Source of the DNA: Streptomyces griseoluteus
GTDB lineage: Bacteria; Actinomycetota; Actinomycetes; Streptomycetales; Streptomycetaceae
Direction of reading: 5' to 3'
NCBI RefSeq assembly: GCF_004784465.1
Contig: NZ_SRRU01000005.1
Location: 124,001 to 188,000 of the forward strand
DNA: 64,000 nucleotides
Of this stretch, positions 38,295 through 46,263 are shown piece after piece. The notes beneath the pieces were generated by a model. The model ran no database searches and had not been told where the DNA came from. It saw only the letters and a program-made list of their open reading frames with translations. Made by a program: the position numbers and the translations under genes. The first letter of the stretch is position 1, and every line of letters starts with the position of its first letter.

Positions 38295-39461
38295 GTGGAT
38301 GTGCGTGTGAACGGCACGGTGGCCGAGGGCTTCGAGCCGGTGGCGGAGGCGTTCGCGGCGAACTTCGCCCGGCTCGGCGAGCGGGGCGCGGCCGTGGCCG
38401 TGTACCGGGACGGGCACCGGGTCGTCGACCTGTGGGCCGGCTCCCGTGACGTCGACGGCTCCGCCCCCTGGGAGCGCGGCACCGCGCAGATCGTGCGCTC
38501 CGCGACCAAGGGGGTCGCCGCCGCCGCGCTCCTGCTGCTGCACCAGCGGGGTCTGCTGGACCTGGACGCCCCGGTGGGCGCGTACTGGCCTGAGTTCAAG
38601 GCGGCGGGCAAGGAGCGCACCCTCGTACGCGACCTGCTCGCCCACCGGGCGGGCGTGCCGGTGCTGGACCGGCCGCTGACCCCCGCGGAGGCCGCCGACC
38701 CCGACCTCGGCGCCGCCGCCGTCGCCGCGCAGGCGCCGGTGTGGGAGCCGGGCACGGACCACGGGTACCACGCGCAGACGTACAGCTGGCTCACCGGTGA
38801 GCTGGTACGCCGGGTCGCAGGGCGTCCGGTCGGCGACTTCGTCGCGTCCGAGATCGCGGCGCCGGCCGGGGCGGACGTGTGGCTGGGGCTGCCTGCCTCT
38901 GAGCAGGCGCGGGTGGGACGGGTGGGGCCCGTCTCCGCGCCCGAGACGCCGGGTGCGCTGAAGGTGCGCCCCAAGCGGGCCGTGGCCGACGCCTACGCCG
39001 ACCCCGCCTCCCTGACCCGGCGCGCCTTCGCCGCGATCACCCCGCTGCCGGACGAGAACGCGCCCGCCTACCGCTCGGCCGTCCGCCCCGCCTCCAACGG
39101 GATCGCCACGGCGGACGGGCTGGCCCGCGTGTACGCGTCCCTCATCGGCGAAGTGGACGGCGGTACCCGGCTGTTCACCCCGGAGACGGGGGAACTGGCC
39201 CGCGCCGAGGCGTCGGCGGGCCCGGACCGGGTGCTCGTGGTCGGCACCCGGTTCGGCCTCGGCTTCATGCTCCACGGCCCAGCGTCCCCCCTCCTGTCCC
39301 CCACCGCCTTCGGCCACCCCGGCCGAGGGGGCGCCCTCGCCTTCGCCGACCCCGCCTCCGGCGTCTCCTTCGGCTACGTCACCAATGGCTTCCAGGGCGG
39401 AGTGACGGCGGACCCGAGGGCCCAGGCACTGGTGCGGGCGGTGCGGAGTTCGCTGGGCTGA
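38295..39461 (+). CDS. beta-lactamase-fold serine hydrolase (class C / esterase type)
   Basis: 388 residues with the class C fold: IVRSATKGVAAAALLLLH supplies the S-x-x-K nucleophile and base, and TYSWLTGELVRRVAG supplies the Tyr of the Y-x-N/S-type motif. The C-terminal FGHPGRGGALAFADP is the usual HxG equivalent. There is no signal peptide, so it is likely a cytoplasmic esterase or peptidase (EstB-like), not a resistance beta-lactamase. The start is GTG 38295. It stands alone after cbiO. Confidence 0.87.
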   Translation: MDVRVNGTVAEGFEPVAEAFAANFARLGERGAAVAVYRDGHRVVDLWAGSRDVDGSAPWERGTAQIVRSATKGVAAAALLLLHQRGLLDLDAPVGAYWPEFKAAGKERTLVRDLLAHRAGVPVLDRPLTPAEAADPDLGAAAVAAQAPVWEPGTDHGYHAQTYSWLTGELVRRVAGRPVGDFVASEIAAPAGADVWLGLPASEQARVGRVGPVSAPETPGALKVRPKRAVADAYADPASLTRRAFAAITPLPDENAPAYRSAVRPASNGIATADGLARVYASLIGEVDGGTRLFTPETGELARAEASAGPDRVLVVGTRFGLGFMLHGPASPLLSPTAFGHPGRGGALAFADPASGVSFGYVTNGFQGGVTADPRAQALVRAVRSSLG

Positions 39462-39467
39462 GCCCGG

Positions 39468-39743
39468 TCAGACGTGGATGGGGTGCGAGACGCGCCCGGA
39501 GTCCGCGTCGATCTCCTCGTGTGCCTTGGTCAGCAGGTTCATGGCCAGTTCGTTCAGGGCGCGGGCGCCGGCGATCTCCTCGCCGACCCTCGGCTGGTTG
39601 GAATCGACCCGGTGCCGGGTGGCGTGCCCGTTCGCCCGGACCTCACTGCCGTCCGCCAGCCGTACCAGCGCCACCGCGCGCGTGTGCTGGTCGTCCTCCT
39701 CGAACTCCAGCTCGATGTGCCAACCCACGGCGTTGTGCGTCAT
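39468..39743 (-). CDS. DUF1876 family protein
   Basis: 91 residues from ATG 39743, supported by GGAGGT seven bases upstream. Compact alpha/beta protein: WHIELEFEEDDQHTRAVALVRLADG, then ANGHATRH and a helical NELAMNLLTKAHEEID. It matches the small actinobacterial DUF1876 (dsRBD-like fold) family, often duplicated in Streptomyces; function unknown. Confidence 0.85.
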   Translation of the reverse strand: MTHNAVGWHIELEFEEDDQHTRAVALVRLADGSEVRANGHATRHRVDSNQPRVGEEIAGARALNELAMNLLTKAHEEIDADSGRVSHPIHV

Positions 39744-39889
39744 CCCAACCACCTCCGAAAACCACCGTGCCCCCTGCTTCCAGGGTGCGCCCGCCTCCGG
39801 CGAAGTTCACGTCGGCGCGTTCCCGCGGGGGGCCTGGCCGGGGATTGCGTCACCGGAGGCGGTACCGCATCACCTCCGCCGCCGGAGGC

Positions 39890-40786
39890 TCAGTCGGCGG
39901 TCTTCTCCTCGAAGCTCGCGAAGTAGGCCGCCGCCATGTCCTCGTCCCCGTGGCCCTGGGCGGCCGCGCGGGCGAAGCGGTTGGCGGTGGCTTCGGCGAG
40001 GTCGAGGCGGACGCCGCCCCGGTCGGCGGCGGAGGTGATGAGGCGGGCGTCCTTCTCGGCGGTGGTGACGGCGAAGGAGGCCGGGGTGAACTTGCCGTCC
40101 AGGATCAGGGCGGACTTGGCACGGAGGTAGCCCATGTCCAGCGGGCCGCCCTCGATGAGGTCGAAGAACGAGCGCGGGTCGACGCCGAGCGCCTGCGCGA
40201 GCGCCAGCACCTCTCCCGTGGCCGCGGTGACCGCGAGCACCCAGTTGTTGGCGACCAGCTTGAGCCTGCTCGCGCTGCCCTCCGCCCCGTCCTCGCCCGT
40301 CCACACCGTACGGGAACCGACCGCGTCGAAGACCGGCGCGAGGACTGCCCGCCCCGCCTCGGGCCCGGCGGCCAGCACGGTGAGCTGACCGTCCTCGGCG
40401 GGCTTGCGGGTGCCGAGCACGGGCGCGTCGTAGAACTCCAGCCCGTGCTCGCGGGCGAACGCGGCGAGGCGGCCGGTGAGTTCCGTCCCGGCGGTGGTGC
40501 TCTGCACCCACAGGGTGCCGGGGCGCAACGCGGACGCCGCCTCGCGCATCACGTCCAGCACGGTGTCACCGTCGTACAGCATGGTCAGCACGACGTCCGC
40601 GCCCTCGACCGCCTCGGCGGCCGTGCCGGTGACGCGGACGCCGTCCTTCGCGAGCGGCTCGGCCTTGGCGCGGGTGCGGTTCCAGGCGCGTACGGGGAGC
40701 CCGGCGGCGGCGAGGTTGCGGGCCATGGCGGCGCCCATGATGCCGGTGCCCAGCACGGCGACGGTCGGCCGGTCGGTGGCGGTCAT
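39890..40786 (-). CDS. NAD(P)-dependent beta-hydroxyacid dehydrogenase
   Basis: 298 residues of the 6-phosphogluconate / 3-hydroxyisobutyrate dehydrogenase superfamily. N-terminal Rossmann motif VAVLGTGIMGAAMARNL, a middle segment with QSTTAGTELTG, and the catalytic-lysine helix SRLKLVANNWVLA. Substrate unknown; 3-hydroxyisobutyrate, tartronate semialdehyde and imine reductases share this pattern. It is downstream of the FAD monooxygenase on the same strand, separated by 116 bases. Confidence 0.9.
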   Translation of the reverse strand: MTATDRPTVAVLGTGIMGAAMARNLAAAGLPVRAWNRTRAKAEPLAKDGVRVTGTAAEAVEGADVVLTMLYDGDTVLDVMREAASALRPGTLWVQSTTAGTELTGRLAAFAREHGLEFYDAPVLGTRKPAEDGQLTVLAAGPEAGRAVLAPVFDAVGSRTVWTGEDGAEGSASRLKLVANNWVLAVTAATGEVLALAQALGVDPRSFFDLIEGGPLDMGYLRAKSALILDGKFTPASFAVTTAEKDARLITSAADRGGVRLDLAEATANRFARAAAQGHGDEDMAAAYFASFEEKTAD

Positions 40787-40902
40787 ACGGTGGCTCTCCT
40801 TCTCACGGGGTGCGGTCCCACGAGGCGCTGTCGATCATGCCCCTCGCCCCCATCCTGCCCGCAGACCCGGCCCGGCCCACCGTGGCACAGCCGGTCCCGC
40901 TC

Positions 40903-42009
40903 CTACCGGTTGAAGAATTCGACGACTTCCCGGGCGGTCGGCCTGCGGGCGGCTTCGGCGGACTCCTCGACGATGCGCGGGAACAGCACCCGCTCGTGCG
41001 CGGCGAGCGCGGCTTCCGGGTCGCCGGGGTGCGCGGCGATCGCCTCACCGAGTTCGGCCCCGTCCAGCATGGCGAGGTTGGCGCCCTCGCCGTTGGGGAC
41101 GGAGAGGTGCGCGGCGTCGCCGACCAGGGTGACACCGGGCACGCGCTCCCAGCGGTGGCCAGGGGGAAGCGTGAAGTGGGGGCGCAGGACGGGCGGGGTG
41201 TCGGCGTCGGTGAGGAGCGCGGTGTACTCCGGCGCCCACCCCGCGTACTCCGCCGCGATCCGGGCGGTGGCCGCGGCGGCGTCGGTGAAGTCGACGCCGT
41301 CGAACCACTCCAGCGGGCGGGTGAGCACGGCGTAGGTGTGGATGGTCTCGCCGCTCTCCCGGTGCGCGATGATCGACTGGGCCTCCCAGTCCCGCTCGAA
41401 CACGGCGAACGATCCGCCGCCGACCATCCTGGCGACGGCGGGATGCCGGGTCTCCACGTCGTAGAGGCAGGTCTCGACGAACGCCTCCCCCGCGTACTCC
41501 GGCACCGCGTCGGAGAGCAGCGGCCGGACCCGCGACCAGGCGCCGTCCGCGCCGACGAGGAGGTCGGCGGTGACGGAGGTGCCGTTGGCGAAGGTCACCT
41601 CGTGGCGCCCGTCGGCCAGGGTCCGGGTGCCGCTGACCTTGTGTCCCCAGCGGACGGTGCCCTCGGGCAGCGCGTCCAGCAGGATGCGCCGCAGCTCACC
41701 GCGCTGCACCTCGGGACGCCCGCCGGTGCCGTCGTCGGCCTTGTCGAGCAGCACGGTGCCGTCCCGGTCGATGAACCGCATCGCCTGCCGGCCCTCCAGC
41801 ACGATGCCCTGGAACTCGTCCGTCAGGTCGGCCGCCTTGACGGCCAGCTGCCCGTTGTAGTCATGGATGTCGAGCATCCCGCCCTGGGTACGCGCGGCCG
41901 GCGAAGCCTCCGCCTCGTACACCGTGGACGCCATCCCGTGCACATGCAGCACCCGGGCCAGCGTCAGCCCCCCGAGACCCGCACCGATGATCGTGACGTG
42001 AGTGGACAT
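40903..42009 (-). CDS. FAD-dependent monooxygenase (TetX-like aromatic hydroxylase)
   Basis: 368 residues from ATG 42009, with GAGGAG upstream. Class A flavoprotein monooxygenase: VTIIGAGLGGLTLARVL (dinucleotide fold), TVYEAEASPAARTQGG, GADGAWSRVRP (DG-type motif) and GVTLVGDAAHLSVPNGEGANLAM (the GD motif binding FAD ribityl). The spacing and the phrase GGMLDIHDYNGQ are close to the TetX/rdmE-type enzymes, so it may hydroxylate a polycyclic or phenolic substrate. Tetracycline inactivation is possible but not shown by sequence alone. Confidence 0.88.
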   Translation of the reverse strand: MSTHVTIIGAGLGGLTLARVLHVHGMASTVYEAEASPAARTQGGMLDIHDYNGQLAVKAADLTDEFQGIVLEGRQAMRFIDRDGTVLLDKADDGTGGRPEVQRGELRRILLDALPEGTVRWGHKVSGTRTLADGRHEVTFANGTSVTADLLVGADGAWSRVRPLLSDAVPEYAGEAFVETCLYDVETRHPAVARMVGGGSFAVFERDWEAQSIIAHRESGETIHTYAVLTRPLEWFDGVDFTDAAAATARIAAEYAGWAPEYTALLTDADTPPVLRPHFTLPPGHRWERVPGVTLVGDAAHLSVPNGEGANLAMLDGAELGEAIAAHPGDPEAALAAHERVLFPRIVEESAEAARRPTAREVVEFFNR

Positions 42010-42128
42010 GGTTTCTCCTCGCTGACGGTCCGCGCCGGGCGGCCACCCGACGAGCACCCCCAACCTCCCGACCCGCCCCGACACGCGGCCGACACCGGTC
42101 CGACAGCCCCGACAGCGGACCGACAGAC

Positions 42129-42974
42129 TCAGCCGGCGTGCAGCATCAGCCCGATCCCCACCACCAGCAGACCCGCCGCCGCGATGCGCGGAGCGCCGAA
42201 GCGTTCCTTGAAGAAGAGGGCGCCGATGGCCGCGCCGACGATGATCGAGGATTCGCGGAGGGCGGCGACGGGGGCGAGGGGGGCGCGGGTCTGGGCCCAC
42301 AGGACGAGGGCGTAGGCGGCGACGGAGAGGACCGCGCCGAGGAGGCCGAGCGTGGCGTACGGCTTGAGCTGGCGGACCATGTCACCGCGGACCCGGTAGT
42401 ACATGTACGCGGGGATGAAGATCCCCTGGGCGGCCATCAGCCAGGCGATGTAGCCGAGGGGGGTCTCCGCGTGCCGTACGCCGATGCCGTCGAGGACGGT
42501 GTACACGGCGATGGTGAGCCCGGTGGCCACGGCGGCGCCGATGGCCTTCCAGTCCGGCCGCCGCCCCCGCAGCCCCCACAGGCTCACGCCGGTCAGCCCG
42601 ACACAGGACACCGCGACCCCGGCCGCCGCCCATCCGCCGGGCACCTCGTGCGCGAACAGGGCGGCCAGCACGGTCACGACCAGCGGCGCGGTACCGCGCG
42701 CGATCGGGTACGCCTGCCCGAAGTCCCCGAGCCGGAAGGAGGTCATGAGCAGGGCGTAGTAGGCGACATGCACTCCGGCGGAGACGAGCAGATACGGCCA
42801 CGCGGGCCCGGCCGGCCAGGGCGCGAACAGCGCCATCACCAGTCCGACGACCAGTCCGCCCCCGGCGATCAGCGTGAACCCGGTCAGCTTGTCGCTGATC
42901 CGGTGGGCGATGGCGTTCCACCCGGCGTGGGTGAACGCGGCCAGCAGGACAGCGGCAGTGACGAGCGGCGTCAC
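42129..42974 (-). CDS. EamA/DMT-family transporter
   Basis: 281 residues, about ten membrane helices as two EamA halves: N half THAGWNAIAHRISDKLTGFTLI..., C half beginning AIGAAVATGLTIAVYTVLDG. Drug/metabolite exporters of this fold move small metabolites or amino acids. It begins with GTG 42974 and precedes the monooxygenase on the same strand, so the two may be co-expressed. Confidence 0.87.
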   Translation of the reverse strand: MTPLVTAAVLLAAFTHAGWNAIAHRISDKLTGFTLIAGGGLVVGLVMALFAPWPAGPAWPYLLVSAGVHVAYYALLMTSFRLGDFGQAYPIARGTAPLVVTVLAALFAHEVPGGWAAAGVAVSCVGLTGVSLWGLRGRRPDWKAIGAAVATGLTIAVYTVLDGIGVRHAETPLGYIAWLMAAQGIFIPAYMYYRVRGDMVRQLKPYATLGLLGAVLSVAAYALVLWAQTRAPLAPVAALRESSIIVGAAIGALFFKERFGAPRIAAAGLLVVGIGLMLHAG

Positions 42975-43113
42975 CGGTCAGGACCAGTCGTCGTCATACC
43001 CGGCACGCTAACCGATCACTGAGTGGCCTGTACACGGGGTTTGCCCGGTGCGACCGCCCTGACGCCCGGCTCACGAAGGTCCGCCGTCGCTTCCCCGGCG
43101 AGCCCCACGGCGT

Positions 43114-43161
43114 GAAGACGGACGGCCGGTGGGGCGGGTGCCCCACCGGCCGTCCGTCTTC
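43114..43161 (-). terminator. mmpL terminator hairpin
   Basis: Perfect 21-bp stem (43114-43134 with 43141-43161; core GACGGCCGGTGGGG / CCCCACCGGCCGTC) and 6-base loop, just after the mmpL stop. Confidence 0.9.
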
Positions 43162-43169
43162 GAACACGG

Positions 43170-45374
43170 TCAGGCGCTGACCAGTTCCCGGTCCCCGTCC
43201 GGGTCGGAGTCCGTGCGAAGGCCTTCGCCCTCGACGTCCACGTTGGGCAGCGCGCGGTCCAGCCAGGCCGGGAGCCACCAGGCGCGGCGGCCGAGGAGGG
43301 CCAGGACGGCCGGGACGACGGCCATGCGGACGATGAAGGCGTCGAAGAAGACGGCGATGGCCAGGCCGAAGCCGATCATCTTGATCATCGCCTCGCTGGA
43401 GCCGATGAAGCCGGAGAAGACGGCGATCATGATGACGGCGGCCGCGGTGACGACGCGGGCGCTGTAGCGGAAGCCGGTGACGACCGCCTGGCCCGGGTTC
43501 TCCCCGTGGACGTACGCCTCACGCATCCGGGTCACGAGGAACACCTCGTAGTCCATGGCGAGTCCGAAGACCACGCCGACCATGAAGATCGGCATCATCG
43601 ACATGACCGGCCCGGTCTGCTCGACGTTCATCAGGCCGGACAGCCAGCCCCACTGGAAGACCGCGACGACCGCGCCGAGGGCGGCCAGCACGCTGAGCAG
43701 GAAGCCGAGGGCCGCCTTCAGCGGGACCAGGATCGAGCGGAACACCACGATCAGCAGCAGGAAGGCGAGGCCGACGACCAGCGCGAGGTACGGCAGCAGC
43801 GCGTCGTTCAGCTTCTGCGACACGTCGATGTTCATCGCCGTGGCGCCGGTGACCAGCAGCTTCGCGTCCGTCGCGGAGGCGATCGACGCGCTCTTGCCCC
43901 GGATGGCGTGCACCAGGTCCTCGGTGGTGGCCGACGACGGCTGGGACTTCGGCACGACGGTGATGATCGCGGTGTCGCCCGCCTTGTTGGGCGCCGGCGG
44001 GGTGACCGTGACGACGTCCTTCAGGCCCTTGATCTCGTCGCCGACCTTGGCGAACGCGGCCTTCTTGTCGGTGCTGCCCTTGGCGTCGACGACAACCATC
44101 AGCGGGCCGTTGAAGCCGGGGCCGAAGCCGTCGGAGAGCAGGTCGTAGGCGCGGCGCTGGGTGGTGGAGACGGGCTGGGAGCCGTCGTCGGGGAGGCCCA
44201 GTTCGAGCGAGGCGGCCGGGACGGCGGCGGCGCCGAGGCCGACCACACCGAGCAGCAGCACGGTGACCGGGCGCCGGACCACGAAGCTCGCCCACCGGGT
44301 GCCCATGTTGGGACGGCCGGCCTTCTTGGCCGCGCGTCCCCCGCCGAGCAGCTTGCTCTTCTCGCCGGCCGGCTTGACCGTACGGCCCGCGTACCCGAGC
44401 AGCGCCGGGATCATGGTGAGCGCGATCAGCACCGCGATGGCGACCGTGCCCGCGGCGGCCACGCCCATCTTGGTCAGCATCGGGATGTTGACGACGGAGA
44501 GCCCGACCAGCGCGATGACGACGGTGAGGCCCGCGAAGACCACCGCCGAGCCCGCCGTACCGACGGCGCGGCCCGCGGCCTCCTCGCGGTCGCGGCCCTC
44601 GGCCAGTTCGGCGCGGTAGCGGGAGACGATGAAGAGGGCGTAGTCGATGCCGACCGCGAGGCCGATCATCGTGGCCAGGGTGGAGGTGGTGGAGCCCAGG
44701 TCGAGCGGGGTGGCCAGCGCGGTGATCGCGGAGACGCCGATGCCCACACCGATGATCGCGGTGAGCAGCGGCAGCCCGGCCGCGATGAGGGAGCCGAAGG
44801 TGATGACCAGGACGACGGCCGCGATGGCGATGCCGATGACCTCGCTGGACCCGGTCTCCGGCGCGGTGGTGAGCGCGTCGCCGCCGATCTCGACGGTCAG
44901 CCCGGCGTCCCGCGCGTGCCCGGCGCTCTCCTTGAGGGCGTCACGGGAGGAGTCCTCCAGCTCCATCCCGGAGACCTTGTACTTCACCGAGGCGTAGGCG
45001 ATCGTGCCGTCCCGGCTGACCGCCTTGCCGGTGTAGGGGTCGGCGACGGAGGCGACCTCGGAGCCGGAGGCCAGCTCCTTGACCGTCTTCTCCACCGCGG
45101 CCTTGTTGCCGGCGTCGGTCATCTTCTGGCCCTCGGGCGCCTTGAAGACCACGCGGGCGGTGGCGCCGTCGGCGCTCATGCCGGGGAAGCGCTGCTCCAG
45201 CAGGTCGAAGGCGCGCTGCGCCTCGGTGCCCGGGATGGAGAAGGACGAGTTCCCGGCGGGCGGCGCGGAAGCGGCCCCCACCCCGGCGAGGGTGAGCAGC
45301 GCGACCCACAACAGGGCGACGAAGTGCCGTCGCCGGAAGGCGAATCGGCCGAGTTTGTACAGGTACGTGGCCAC
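43170..45374 (-). CDS. MMPL-family RND exporter
   Basis: 734 residues from GTG 45374. Two repeats of one helix, a large outer loop and a helix bundle (about 12 helices in total), as in actinorhodin exporter ActII-ORF3 and mycobacterial MmpL. Conserved GIDYALFIVSRYRAEL in half 1 and AMDYEVFLVTRMREAY in half 2 carry the proton-relay Asp-Tyr pairs. It probably exports a lipid or secondary metabolite. The TetR gene lies 106 bases upstream in the same direction. Confidence 0.92.
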   Translation of the reverse strand: MATYLYKLGRFAFRRRHFVALLWVALLTLAGVGAASAPPAGNSSFSIPGTEAQRAFDLLEQRFPGMSADGATARVVFKAPEGQKMTDAGNKAAVEKTVKELASGSEVASVADPYTGKAVSRDGTIAYASVKYKVSGMELEDSSRDALKESAGHARDAGLTVEIGGDALTTAPETGSSEVIGIAIAAVVLVITFGSLIAAGLPLLTAIIGVGIGVSAITALATPLDLGSTTSTLATMIGLAVGIDYALFIVSRYRAELAEGRDREEAAGRAVGTAGSAVVFAGLTVVIALVGLSVVNIPMLTKMGVAAAGTVAIAVLIALTMIPALLGYAGRTVKPAGEKSKLLGGGRAAKKAGRPNMGTRWASFVVRRPVTVLLLGVVGLGAAAVPAASLELGLPDDGSQPVSTTQRRAYDLLSDGFGPGFNGPLMVVVDAKGSTDKKAAFAKVGDEIKGLKDVVTVTPPAPNKAGDTAIITVVPKSQPSSATTEDLVHAIRGKSASIASATDAKLLVTGATAMNIDVSQKLNDALLPYLALVVGLAFLLLIVVFRSILVPLKAALGFLLSVLAALGAVVAVFQWGWLSGLMNVEQTGPVMSMMPIFMVGVVFGLAMDYEVFLVTRMREAYVHGENPGQAVVTGFRYSARVVTAAAVIMIAVFSGFIGSSEAMIKMIGFGLAIAVFFDAFIVRMAVVPAVLALLGRRAWWLPAWLDRALPNVDVEGEGLRTDSDPDGDRELVSA

Positions 45375-45480
45375 GAGGGCGTACTCCCGGTCAGGTCGTG
45401 AAAGGCATCTGGGCAGGAAAGGTCAGCCCGGCGACGTGAGCGGTGACGTCAGGAGGTGGGCTTGCTGGGGAGGGGGTCGG

Positions 45481-46080
45481 TCAGGTGGTGGGGACGCCGA
45501 GAGCGGGGAGGATCACGGCGTCGATGTAGGAGCTGAGGAAGTCCTGGGTGGGAGGCTGCTCGTCGATGAGCGCCCGGGTGGCGAACGCGCCGATCATCAT
45601 GTGCACCACGAAGGGCAGTGCCGGGTTGTCCGGGGCCACTTCGCCCCGGTCCACGGCACGCGAGAGCATCCCGCGCAGCTCGGTCATCTCGGGCTCGATG
45701 ACCTGCTCCCGGAACGCCTGCAGCAGGTCCGGGTTGGTGTGCGTGGCCATGGCCAGGCCCCGCATGAGGGCGGTGTTCTGCTCCATGGCGCAGTCGTCCT
45801 CGCGGTGCACGAGCGCCAGGAAGTCCCCGCGCAGCGAGCCGGTGTCCACGTCGGAGATCCGGCCGGGCTTGCTGTGCCGGATCGCGCGGGCGACCAGTTC
45901 GGCCTTGCCGCCCCACTGGCGGTAGAGCGTGGCCTTGCTGGAGCGGGTGCGGGCGGCGACGGCGTCCATGGTGAGGGCGTCGTAGCCGACCTCGCGGAGC
46001 AGGTCGAGGACCGCCTCGTACAGCTCGGCCGCCCGCTCGGGCGTGAGTCTGCTGCGACGCGCGGTGGCGGCGTCGGTCAT
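45481..46080 (-). CDS. TetR-family repressor of the MMPL pump
   Basis: 199 residues from ATG 46080. Helix-turn-helix TMDAVAARTRSSKATLYRQWGGKAELV at about 37-62, and a C-terminal domain of the TetR_C_16-like type (FREQVIEPEMTELRGMLSRA). It is in line with the pump gene. The palindrome at 46161-46182 upstream is the likely autoregulatory site; a pump substrate would be the inducer. Confidence 0.9.
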   Translation of the reverse strand: MTDAATARRSRLTPERAAELYEAVLDLLREVGYDALTMDAVAARTRSSKATLYRQWGGKAELVARAIRHSKPGRISDVDTGSLRGDFLALVHREDDCAMEQNTALMRGLAMATHTNPDLLQAFREQVIEPEMTELRGMLSRAVDRGEVAPDNPALPFVVHMMIGAFATRALIDEQPPTQDFLSSYIDAVILPALGVPTT

Positions 46081-46121
46081 CCGCCTCACCCTCTCCCGCT
46101 CATCCGGACGACATGGCTCGC

Positions 46122-46137
46122 GTACGGGACTCCGTAC
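46122..46137. promoter_or_regulatory. second palindrome in the tetR-tricorn gap
   Basis: GTACGG-GACT-CCGTAC: 6-bp perfect arms, 4-base centre, 42 bases upstream of the tetR start. Could be an extra operator. Confidence 0.4.
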
Positions 46138-46160
46138 AGGATGAAGGTACCCCGTCCAGC

Positions 46161-46182
46161 TACGAAACGAAACCGTTTCGTA
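46161..46182. promoter_or_regulatory. TetR operator of the pump operon
   Basis: TACGAAACG-AAAC-CGTTTCGTA: 9-bp perfect arms. It resembles other TetR sites with GAAACG-N-CGTTTC cores and lies in the promoter region shared with the divergent tricorn gene. Confidence 0.7.
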
Positions 46183-46263
46183 CGCGTGCGGGGCGTGGCC
46201 TGCGTCACGGGCCACGGGTCCGCACGAGTTGCTGTGCCTCGCGCGCCGGAAAAGCATGGATGA

